DNA from: Actinomycetota bacterium
Lineage (GTDB): Bacteria; Actinomycetota; Acidimicrobiia; Acidimicrobiales; Ilumatobacteraceae
Direction of reading: 5' to 3'
Length of the DNA stretch: 57,837 nucleotides
Assembly: GCA_016870215.1 (NCBI GenBank)
Contig: VGCD01000001.1
Location: 1-57,837, forward strand
The position numbers were made by a program, and so were the translations under genes. Below the pieces are notes generated by a model that saw nothing but the letters and a program-made list of their open reading frames with translations, searched no databases and was not told the DNA's origin. Below, one piece after another: positions 34,553-42,285 of the stretch. Position 1 is the stretch's first letter. Each line of letters starts with the position of its first letter.

Positions 34553-35283
34553 TTCGTCTTGACGCTGCGACGGTGCTGCTTCAGTGGGCCGTCGGAGGTT
34601 CTTTCTTTCTCTGGTTCACCACGCATCGACACCAAGTCAGTGCCGGTTACGGATGGTTGTTGCGCATCACGTATGCCGTCATCGCTCTCGGTGGAGTGGC
34701 TGCAGCATTTGCAACCGATGTGCTCGTGGCACGCGAAGTGTGTGCAGTGGCGTTCGCCACCATTCTGCTGAGCACCCTGCGACGAAAGAATGTGAACTTC
34801 GACATCATTGCGCCGATAGTCGGTGCGGTCGGAATGCTCATCGGCGCCATTGCTGCGGCTGATGGTGCAGGCGACATCATCGTGTCGTTGCTTCGAGTGC
34901 TCGTCGGCGCAGCATTTCTTGGTGCAGTGAGCGATGCGATGCTGCTCGGACACTGGTACTTGGTGCAGCCAGGCATGCCACGAAAGACTTTGAACGAACT
35001 CGTCACTGTCGTCATTTGGTTGTTGCCGTTCGAGGTCGTCGTCATGTTGTTACCAACGGGGATGTTCAGCGTCATCACCGGTGCAGTTGATGATGGCTGG
35101 AATGGAACGTTGGGATGGTTTTGGGTCGCGTGTGCGATGACGACGTGCGTGCTCGGGTTTGTCACGCGGGCAGCGCTCAAAGAAAAGAGCTATTCCGCGG
35201 TGATGGCGGCTACCGGTCTCATGTACCTGGCCATCCTCACGGCTTTTGGAACAGATCTGGTCGCGCGCGCCGTACTTGCCTGA
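34549..35283 (+). CDS. Polytopic membrane protein of unknown function
   Basis: A 244-residue protein with seven or eight hydrophobic segments (near 6-24, 38-56, 60-76, 86-104, 110-130, 148-172, 184-206 and 214-236). A conserved-looking stretch, LLGHWYLVQPGMPRKTLNEL, lies between two helices and might bind a cofactor or metal, but I do not recognise the family. GTG 34549 overlaps the stop of the deacylase gene as GTGA, which suggests coupling. A transporter or sensor role linked to the deacylase substrate is speculative. Confidence 0.7.
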   Translation: MIRLDAATVLLQWAVGGSFFLWFTTHRHQVSAGYGWLLRITYAVIALGGVAAAFATDVLVAREVCAVAFATILLSTLRRKNVNFDIIAPIVGAVGMLIGAIAAADGAGDIIVSLLRVLVGAAFLGAVSDAMLLGHWYLVQPGMPRKTLNELVTVVIWLLPFEVVVMLLPTGMFSVITGAVDDGWNGTLGWFWVACAMTTCVLGFVTRAALKEKSYSAVMAATGLMYLAILTAFGTDLVARAVLA

Positions 35284-35301
35284 TCTTGCGCCTGGTCTTG
35301 G

Positions 35302-36696
35302 TCAGAGCGGCGAAGATGGTGCGATGAGCGGCCACGGCTGCTCACGCTCGATGATGTGGGCAAGCTCGAGAAGAACTTGCTCACTGTGGTGCCGTCCGAT
35401 GATTTGCAAGCCGATGGGTAGCCCATCGACGTCACCTGCTGGCACTGATATCCCAGGATTGCCGTAGAGGTTCGCTGGGAACGTCAACAAGCCGTTGTTG
35501 CCAGCACCTGCTGTGATGCCACCGAACGTGTCGGGAAGCGGGCCATCGGCATCGAACGCAACATCTGGGTTCGATGCAGTGATGATGAGATCAACTTCAT
35601 CAAAGATTTCTGCCATGCGATTGTTGAGTGCAACACGACGTTCTTCGATCTTTGCGCGAGCATCAGCCGAATATTTTCCATTGGTTGTTTCAACTCCAAA
35701 ACGAATCTCGGGCGTCAGTTCATTGGCACATGCTGGCCATGCATCACCGAGTGCAGATGCAATTGAGATCATTCCGCTGATCGACCATGCTGCACCCATT
35801 CGCGGCAGCGATGTGTTGATTGCATCGACGCGGGTGAGCTGAGCCCACGCAACGAGGCGTTCTGCTGTTTCCTCAAGCCTTTGCCACATCTCTGGTGACA
35901 CGATGGCTCCACCCCAGTTGCGCACAATCGCGACGCGCAGTCCACGCACAGGAACTGTGCCAAGGGCAGACTCCCATCCGTCGACGCGCGGAAGACTGAG
36001 AGGGTCACGTGAGTCGAATCCGTTGCACACGTCGAACCATCGAGCGGTGTCGCGCACACTGCGCGTGAGCGCACCAACCGTGACGGTGAGGTTTCCAAAC
36101 GGCGAACCCGGTCCCCTTGGAATGCGACCGTAGGTTGACTTCAACCCGACAAGCCCGGTGAACCCTGCGGGAATTCGAATGGATCCGCCACCATCACCAC
36201 CTGTGGCGAGCGTAAACAGACCACCAGCGACACCTGCTGCGCTTCCACCCGATGAGCCACCCGGAGTGCGTCCGATGCGCCACGGATTATGTGTCGAGCC
36301 GTTCAACACGGTGCGCGTGACGTTGACTCCACCGAACTCACTTGCAGTGGTGAGACCGAATCGAACAGCGCCGCCAGCGTTACATGCTCGCGCAACATTC
36401 GTCGACGTCGTGTTTGCGACCTGGTCTTTGAACATCATCGAAGCCCGCGTCGCAGGCCAACCGTGCACGTCGTCGAGTTCTTTCACCCCAAGTGGAACTC
36501 CGCCGAATGGTTTCGTCACATCGGCCATTGCCGCATGACGAAGGGCATGGTCATAGTCAATGAATGACACCGCATTCAGCGAGCTTTTCTCGACCGCTGC
36601 GAGCGTTGCCTTCATTTCATCGATGGGGGTGCGACGGCCGGCACGGAATTCCTCAACCAAAGAACATGCGTCACCAGCCCAGGGTGTGTCAGCCAT
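35302..36696 (-). CDS. Amidase-signature family enzyme
   Basis: A 464-residue amidase with the Ser-cisSer-Lys triad in view: K72 in GVPLGVKELDD, S148 in RTPGGSSGGSAAG and nucleophile S172 in GGGSIRIPAGFTGLVGLKSTYG. Substrates may be aliphatic or aryl amides; the glutamyl-tRNA amidotransferase subunit GatA is unlikely because GatB/GatC are absent and the C-terminus differs. TAGGTT lies 6 nt before the ATG. It is divergent from the thioesterase gene with about 74 bp between starts. Confidence 0.9.
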   Translation of the reverse strand: MADTPWAGDACSLVEEFRAGRRTPIDEMKATLAAVEKSSLNAVSFIDYDHALRHAAMADVTKPFGGVPLGVKELDDVHGWPATRASMMFKDQVANTTSTNVARACNAGGAVRFGLTTASEFGGVNVTRTVLNGSTHNPWRIGRTPGGSSGGSAAGVAGGLFTLATGGDGGGSIRIPAGFTGLVGLKSTYGRIPRGPGSPFGNLTVTVGALTRSVRDTARWFDVCNGFDSRDPLSLPRVDGWESALGTVPVRGLRVAIVRNWGGAIVSPEMWQRLEETAERLVAWAQLTRVDAINTSLPRMGAAWSISGMISIASALGDAWPACANELTPEIRFGVETTNGKYSADARAKIEERRVALNNRMAEIFDEVDLIITASNPDVAFDADGPLPDTFGGITAGAGNNGLLTFPANLYGNPGISVPAGDVDGLPIGLQIIGRHHSEQVLLELAHIIEREQPWPLIAPSSPL

Positions 36697-36702
36697 GATG
36701 CG

Positions 36703-36708
36703 AACCTA
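36703..36708 (-). promoter_or_regulatory. Leaderless-type -10 element of the amidase gene
   Basis: TAGGTT (minus strand) ends 6 nt before the ATG at 36696. The divergent thioesterase has TAGGGT at 36754-36759, 10 nt before its ATG. Confidence 0.5.
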
Positions 36709-36769
36709 CCCCAGGGCCCGCGCTCGCGTCAGAGGCGGGGAGTCGCTGGTGGGTAGGGTCGTTTGTCGC

Positions 36770-37606
36770 ATGGATGCTCGAACTTTTCTCGGTCTTGAAA
36801 GCACCCATAACAATCGTCGCTGGCATATGCCTGTCCATCGACGAAACACCACGAGTGGCGGTTTTCTCTTTGGTGGCTGTGCCCTCGGTGCGGCGATCTC
36901 TGCGATGGAAGGGACCACCAACCGCCCATGCGTGTGGGCCACGGCGCAGTATCTCAGCTATGCCAGACCAGGTGAAGTGCTCGACATTGACGTCATCATC
37001 GCCAACGAAGGAAATTCGATTACGCAAGCTCGCGTTGTCGGTCATGTGGGCGAGCGTGAAATTCTCACGGTGAACGCTGCACTTGGTGAGCGCACCTTCG
37101 ATCACAGCGGACAATTCGTTGACATGCCTTCTCTTCCGCACCCCGACACCTTGCCGCAACGTGAACACATGAACGTGTTGACGGGGTCATTTCACGATTA
37201 CCTCGAGGAGCGTTTCGCAAAAGGTCGAACGCTTGATCAACTTGATGGAATTGCAAATGACGGCCGTACGCAGATGTGGGCGCGCATTCCTTCGGTGATT
37301 GATGCTGTCGATGCGGCGACGCTCGCAATCCTCGGTGATTTTGTGCCGATGGGTGTGGGTCAGGCATTCGGCATTCGCGGTGGTGGCAACAGCCTCGACA
37401 ACACACTTCGTGTCGTGAAATTGGTGCCCACCAATTGGATCTTGCTCGACATCCAGATTCACGGAGTGCAAAGCGGGTTTGGCCACGGTGAAGTGCACAT
37501 GTGGGCCGAAGATGGCACCTTGCTCGCTGTCGCTAGCCAGAGTTGCATCGCTCGCATGTGGCGTGACGAGCCACTACGAAGTGGAACGAAAAAGGAGACG
37601 ACATGA
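36770..37606 (+). CDS. Double-hotdog acyl-CoA thioesterase family protein
   Basis: A 278-residue protein with two hotdog-like halves: GGFLFGGCALGAAISAMEG and WATAQYLSYARPGEVLDIDV in the first, then the second half ending HGVQSGFGHGEVHMWAEDGTLLAVASQS. These resemble TesB/thioesterase-like proteins that hydrolyse acyl-CoA. ATG 36770 starts the domain; the frame upstream overlaps the amidase gene. It overlaps the LLM oxidoreductase gene by ATGA, which suggests the two handle the same acyl metabolites. Confidence 0.82.
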   Translation: MDARTFLGLESTHNNRRWHMPVHRRNTTSGGFLFGGCALGAAISAMEGTTNRPCVWATAQYLSYARPGEVLDIDVIIANEGNSITQARVVGHVGEREILTVNAALGERTFDHSGQFVDMPSLPHPDTLPQREHMNVLTGSFHDYLEERFAKGRTLDQLDGIANDGRTQMWARIPSVIDAVDAATLAILGDFVPMGVGQAFGIRGGGNSLDNTLRVVKLVPTNWILLDIQIHGVQSGFGHGEVHMWAEDGTLLAVASQSCIARMWRDEPLRSGTKKETT

Positions 37607-38616
37607 ACGCATACGGAGCAGCAACGCACCACGGAATGCCGGTTCGACCCGGCATGACAGTGCCGTTGCCCGGACATCTGCACACTCAAAAAGATCGACT
37701 TCACGAGTTGGCCGACCTTGGCTACACCGATGTCTGGTCGGCAGAGGCCGATGGCGCCGATGCGTTCACACCGCTGGCGCTCACTGCGGCGTGGGAGCCC
37801 CGTCTGCGCCTCGGTACTGCCATCGTGCCGGCATACACACGGAGCCCTGCGTGTTTTGCCCAGTCGGTCGCATCTCTCGCAGATGCCGCACCTGGTCGAT
37901 TCGCAATCGGAATTGGTTCATCTTCCAATGTCATCGTCGAGAAATGGAACGGTCTTCGTTTTGAAGAGCCGTATCGCAAAGTTCGCGACATCGTTCGATT
38001 CCTGAATGACGCGCTGTCTGGCGAAAAAGTCACGAAGACCTACGACACGTTTGATATTCAGGGTTTTCGCCTCGGTATCAGGCCAGAAGTGAAGCCAGCG
38101 ATACTTGTCGCTGCGTTGCGTGAGGGCATGTTGCGATTGGCAGCCCGCGAGGCAGACGGTGCGATCATCAACTGGTTGAGCGCCAACGACGTTCGCCAAG
38201 TCACCAAGGTGGTGACCGACGCAGCAGAAGGAACACCCAAGGAGATTGTCGCGCGCATTTTCGTGTGCCCGAGCACCAACACCGAGCAGGTACGCCAGGC
38301 CGCACGTTTCGCGATTGCTGCGTACCTGAACGTGCCGGTGTACGCCGATTTTCATGCATGGCTCGGCCGTGGCGATGACCTGCGTGGCATGTGGGATGCA
38401 TGGAAAGCAGGTGACCGCAAGGCTGCACTTGTCGCAATTCCCGACCATGTGGTGGATGACCTTGTGGTGCACGGCTCACCAGAGGCATGTCGTGACCGCA
38501 TTAAGCAGTACTTCGACAACGGTGTGACCACCTCGTCGCTCATGATTCTCGGACTTGATCCGGCACTTGACTTCTGGCAAGCGGTTCGTGATTTGTCACC
38601 GTCGGCTCATCGCTGA
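37603..38616 (+). CDS. LLM-class F420-dependent oxidoreductase (Rv3093c-like)
   Basis: A 337-residue luciferase-like TIM-barrel protein: LHELADLGYTDVWSAEADG, LRLGTAIVPAYTRSP, GRFAIGIGSSSN and the C-terminal GSPEACRDRIKQYFDNGV. The pattern matches mycobacterial-type F420-dependent oxidoreductases rather than FMN monooxygenases, though the cofactor cannot be proven by eye. The substrate is unknown. The ATG overlaps the thioesterase stop as ATGA. Confidence 0.88.
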   Translation: MNAYGAATHHGMPVRPGMTVPLPGHLHTQKDRLHELADLGYTDVWSAEADGADAFTPLALTAAWEPRLRLGTAIVPAYTRSPACFAQSVASLADAAPGRFAIGIGSSSNVIVEKWNGLRFEEPYRKVRDIVRFLNDALSGEKVTKTYDTFDIQGFRLGIRPEVKPAILVAALREGMLRLAAREADGAIINWLSANDVRQVTKVVTDAAEGTPKEIVARIFVCPSTNTEQVRQAARFAIAAYLNVPVYADFHAWLGRGDDLRGMWDAWKAGDRKAALVAIPDHVVDDLVVHGSPEACRDRIKQYFDNGVTTSSLMILGLDPALDFWQAVRDLSPSAHR

Positions 38617-38664
38617 CGTTGATTGAATCGTTGTTTGTGGCACTTCGCACAGAGGATTCGATGA

Positions 38665-40449
38665 ATGTCGACTGACCCCATTGCGACGAAGAGTGGTTGG
38701 CTGTTGTTACGTCGCACTCTCATGCAGCAACGCAGAGGTTTGACGGTCGGAGTGTCAATCGGACTGTTGTGGACAATCGGCAAGATCGCCGTGCCGCAAC
38801 TCACCCGGTTCGCGATTGATGAAGCCATCGTGAAGTCGGGATCATTGCTCACGTGGACACTTCTCATTCTTTCCGCGGCCATCATCGCGGGGTTGTTCTC
38901 CGGTATGCGTCGATACTTCGCGTTTCGTGAGAGCCGCATGACCGAGTCGTTGATGCGTGAGAAGTTGTTCGCACATATTCAAGGCCTCGATGTTGCGTAC
39001 CATGACAGAGCTCAGACCGGTCAGTTGATGAGTCGTGCGTCGACTGATCTTCAATTGGTGCAGGGGTTCGTTGTCATGTTGCCGCTCGTGATGGCGAATG
39101 TCGCGCAAATCATCGGTGTCGTAATCATCCTCGTGCTCGGTGATCCGCTGCTGGCGCTCGTCGCGCTGTTGCCGTTGCCATTTCTCAATTTCATCGCACA
39201 ACGTTTTTCAAAAAAGATTCATCCTGCGAACCTCATCGTGCAACAAGAGCAGGCCCAATTGGCCACGGTGGTTGAGGAAAGCATCGCCGGTGTTCGCGTG
39301 GTCAAAGGTTTCGGCGCAGAAGCTGTGATGTCGGAACGCCTACGCGTTGAGGCAGACGACATTCAGCGTGCAGCGCTGGCCGCGGCAAAGATTCGTAGCA
39401 CTTTCCTTCCCGGTATTGACTTGTTGCCGGCTCTTGGTTTGGTGGCGGTGCTCGGTATCGGTGGTCATCGCGTGCTGAATGGCGACATGACCATTGGAGA
39501 GCTCGTCGCCTTCAATACCTATGTCACACTCCTCATCTGGCCACTTCGCAATATCGCCATGACCATTGCGTTGGGTCAACGTGCAGCGACGGCACTTGTG
39601 CGCATCGATGAAGTGCTTGCCGAGCAACCTCAAATTTCTGACCCACCGCAGCCTCAACACTTGCCAGTGTCGCAACCCGGACGATCTGTCGGCGCAGTTC
39701 ATTTTGACGACGTCACCTTCTCGTATCTCACAGACGAAGGCATGGTTCGGGTACTCGAGCATCTCTCACTGCACATTCAGCCAGGGGAGTCAGTGGCAAT
39801 CGTCGGTGCCACGGGTTCGGGAAAGTCAACGCTCGCACGCTTGCTGTTGCGCTTCTATGACCCAGAAGCAGGCTCGATTCGCCTCGACGAGGTCGATGTG
39901 AGACAGCTTCCGCTTCGCGAACTTCGCAGCAGTGTCGGTGTGGTGTTCGAGGACACGCTTCTGTTCAACGACACAGTGAGTGCGAACATCGCATTTGCGC
40001 GCCCCCACGTCGACAGCTCCGTCGTGCGGCGTGCTGCACAACTTGCTGGCGCTCACGACTTCATCACGGAGTTGCCAGAGGGGTACGACACCATTCTTGG
40101 TGAACGCGGTTATTCGCTGAGTGGTGGTCAACGTCAACGCATCGCCATAGCCCGCGCCATCGTCGCCGACCCACGTGTGTTGGTGCTCGACGATGCGACT
40201 TCCGCAGTAGACCCAACGAAAGAACACGAGATTCGCGACGCACTTGTGACAGTGATGAAGGGTCGTACCACCATCGTGATCGCACATCGACCTGCAACCA
40301 TCGAGCTTGCAGATCGAGTGGCACTGCTAGACCAGGGAACGATTGTGGCAACCGGAACGCATCGTGAGTTGCTCGACACCAACCAGCGATACCGCGACGT
40401 GCTCGCCGCGTGGAGCGCCCCCGAAGTGGGCGACGGAGCGGTGGTCTGA
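38665..40449 (+). CDS. ABC exporter half-transporter, subunit with degenerate Walker B
   Basis: A 594-residue half transporter: six membrane helices (residues about 20-310) followed by an ATPase domain with Walker A GATGSGKST, signature LSGGQRQR and Walker B VLVLDDATSAVD. The catalytic Glu after Walker B is Asp, the mark of the inactive-site subunit in heterodimeric type IV exporters such as TM287/288. It starts 48 nt after the LLM gene and is 2 nt from its partner. Together they would export a drug or lipid; the substrate is not predictable. Confidence 0.93.
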   Translation: MSTDPIATKSGWLLLRRTLMQQRRGLTVGVSIGLLWTIGKIAVPQLTRFAIDEAIVKSGSLLTWTLLILSAAIIAGLFSGMRRYFAFRESRMTESLMREKLFAHIQGLDVAYHDRAQTGQLMSRASTDLQLVQGFVVMLPLVMANVAQIIGVVIILVLGDPLLALVALLPLPFLNFIAQRFSKKIHPANLIVQQEQAQLATVVEESIAGVRVVKGFGAEAVMSERLRVEADDIQRAALAAAKIRSTFLPGIDLLPALGLVAVLGIGGHRVLNGDMTIGELVAFNTYVTLLIWPLRNIAMTIALGQRAATALVRIDEVLAEQPQISDPPQPQHLPVSQPGRSVGAVHFDDVTFSYLTDEGMVRVLEHLSLHIQPGESVAIVGATGSGKSTLARLLLRFYDPEAGSIRLDEVDVRQLPLRELRSSVGVVFEDTLLFNDTVSANIAFARPHVDSSVVRRAAQLAGAHDFITELPEGYDTILGERGYSLSGGQRQRIAIARAIVADPRVLVLDDATSAVDPTKEHEIRDALVTVMKGRTTIVIAHRPATIELADRVALLDQGTIVATGTHRELLDTNQRYRDVLAAWSAPEVGDGAVV

Positions 40450-40451
40450 CC

Positions 40452-42239
40452 ATGTGGCGTACACCTGCCGGAGTCACTGAAGATGACAAGTTGTCACGCA
40501 CCGAGACGCGCACGGTGCTTCTACGAAGTATCCGCATGGCGTCGCAGTTCAAGTGGTGGGGTATCGCCACGGCGGTGCTCGTCACTGTGTCCGTGCTGTT
40601 CACTCTGTCCGGCCCGTTGTTGGTGCGCCACGGCATTGATGCTGGAATCCGTCGAGGTGATTCCGGCGCCTTGAACGCTGCCGTCGTCGGCTATCTCATT
40701 GTCACGGTGCTTTCCTACATCGTGGGTCGTGTGCAGTACCTCACCATCAACCGAGCAGGTGAGGGATTTCTACGGACATTGCGACTCGCGGTGTTCGACA
40801 GGCTGCAACGGCAGTCAATGGCTTTCTACGATCGTGAAAAGGCCGGCGTGTTGGTGGCACGTATGACGGCAGACATCGACTCACTTGCTGAACTGGTGCA
40901 ATGGGGACTCTTGCAGTTCATGGCTGCCGGCATGTTGTTGGTGCTCGCCATGTTCCTGTTGGTGTCGTTGTCTTGGCAATTGACGCTCGTGGCGCTCCTC
41001 GTGTTGCCGATTCTGGTGCTGTCATCGATCAAATTCCAGCGTGACTCGAACAGGGCATATTTAGAGGTGCGCGAGCGCGTCGGCGCGAACTTGTCGAATC
41101 TTCAAGAGAGCATTGCTGCGGTGCGCGTCATTCAGGCCTACGCACGCGAAGAAGAACAAATTCGCCGTTTCGAAGAAACCAATCGCGATTTGTATCGAAG
41201 TCATATGCACAGCGTGCGCGTGAGCACGTGGTACTTCGGTGTCGTGGAATTCTCCGGCATTGCTGCTACGGCTTTCATGGTGGGCCTCGGTGGCTGGTTG
41301 GTGCACCGGGGTTCAGTGACGGTCGGAACGGTCGTGGCGTTTGTGCTGTTGTTGGCGAACCTTTTCGACCCAGTTCAACAATTGTCCCAGTTGTACAACA
41401 CGCTGCAGTCGGCAGCAGCGGCACTTCACAAGTTGTTTGGAATCATCGACGAAGTTCCGGACATCATCGAAGCCCCCAACGCTGCAGTACTTCCGCCTGC
41501 GGGTGATCTTCAGATGAAAAGTGTGACCTTCTCTTATCAGGGCGGTGCACGTCCGGCGCTCAGCGACGTGTCGCTCGTGGTGCCATCGGGGAGCAAGCTT
41601 GCTCTTGTTGGTCCGACTGGTGCGGGTAAGTCGACAGTTGCCAAGTTGATGGCGCGGCTGTATGACCCAGCCAGCGGTTCGGTGACTTTTGGTGGCGTTG
41701 ACCTTCGGCAAGCGTCGTTTGATTCGCTGCGCGAACGCATCGTGGTGGTGCCCCAAGAAGGTTTCTTGTTCAACGGTACGGTCCGCGACAACCTGCTGGT
41801 GGCGCGACCGAGTGCGACCGAAGCGGAAGTGCGAAGTGCTCTTGAATCTCTCGGCGTGCGCGAACGTTTCGAGTCATTGCCAGAGGGCCTCGACACCGAA
41901 GTTCGCGAGCGAGGATCTCGTTTTTCAGCCGGTGAGCGTCAACTCGTTGCATTGGCTCGTGCTGCACTTGTTGACCCGGCTGTGTTGGTGTTGGATGAAG
42001 CGACTTCGAATCTCGACCCTGGCACTGAACGCGATATCGAACATGCGCTCGAGAACTTGATGGCGGGTCGCACGGTTGTTGTCGTCGCCCACCGCCTCAC
42101 GACGGTGCGTCGTGCTGATCAAATTGCAGTGGTGAACAATGCGACCATCGAAGAAATTGGAACGCACGACGAATTGCTGGCACTCGAAGGTCGCTATGCG
42201 GCACTCGTGGGGGCATGGGAGGCGTCTCAGCCGACCTGA
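40452..42239 (+). CDS. ABC exporter half-transporter, subunit with canonical catalytic Glu
   Basis: A 595-residue partner of the preceding half transporter: six membrane helices, then Walker A GPTGAGKST, signature FSAGERQLVALARAA (departing from LSGGQ) and Walker B VLVLDEATSNLD with the normal Glu. In the heterodimer this gives one consensus ATP site (this Walker B with the partner's LSGGQ) and one degenerate site. ATG 40452 lies 2 nt after the partner's stop; the longer frame is inside the partner gene. Its stop codon lies within a 28-bp tandem duplication. Confidence 0.93.
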   Translation: MWRTPAGVTEDDKLSRTETRTVLLRSIRMASQFKWWGIATAVLVTVSVLFTLSGPLLVRHGIDAGIRRGDSGALNAAVVGYLIVTVLSYIVGRVQYLTINRAGEGFLRTLRLAVFDRLQRQSMAFYDREKAGVLVARMTADIDSLAELVQWGLLQFMAAGMLLVLAMFLLVSLSWQLTLVALLVLPILVLSSIKFQRDSNRAYLEVRERVGANLSNLQESIAAVRVIQAYAREEEQIRRFEETNRDLYRSHMHSVRVSTWYFGVVEFSGIAATAFMVGLGGWLVHRGSVTVGTVVAFVLLLANLFDPVQQLSQLYNTLQSAAAALHKLFGIIDEVPDIIEAPNAAVLPPAGDLQMKSVTFSYQGGARPALSDVSLVVPSGSKLALVGPTGAGKSTVAKLMARLYDPASGSVTFGGVDLRQASFDSLRERIVVVPQEGFLFNGTVRDNLLVARPSATEAEVRSALESLGVRERFESLPEGLDTEVRERGSRFSAGERQLVALARAALVDPAVLVLDEATSNLDPGTERDIEHALENLMAGRTVVVVAHRLTTVRRADQIAVVNNATIEEIGTHDELLALEGRYAALVGAWEASQPT

Positions 42240-42276
42240 GATAGGGCAGGCGTCTCAGCCGACCTGAGATAGGGCA
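42221..42276 (+). repeat. 28-bp perfect tandem duplication with hairpins at the end of the ABC operon
   Basis: Two identical adjacent copies (42221-42248 and 42249-42276). Each contains TCTCAG-CCGAC-CTGAGA, a 6-bp stem with a 5-nt loop. The first copy includes the last codons and TGA of the ABC gene; the second lies 10 nt before the convergent metH stop at 42286. It may act as a doubled weak bidirectional terminator, and the exact identity of the copies implies a recent slippage or duplication. Confidence 0.85.
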
Positions 42277-42285
42277 ATGGATACT

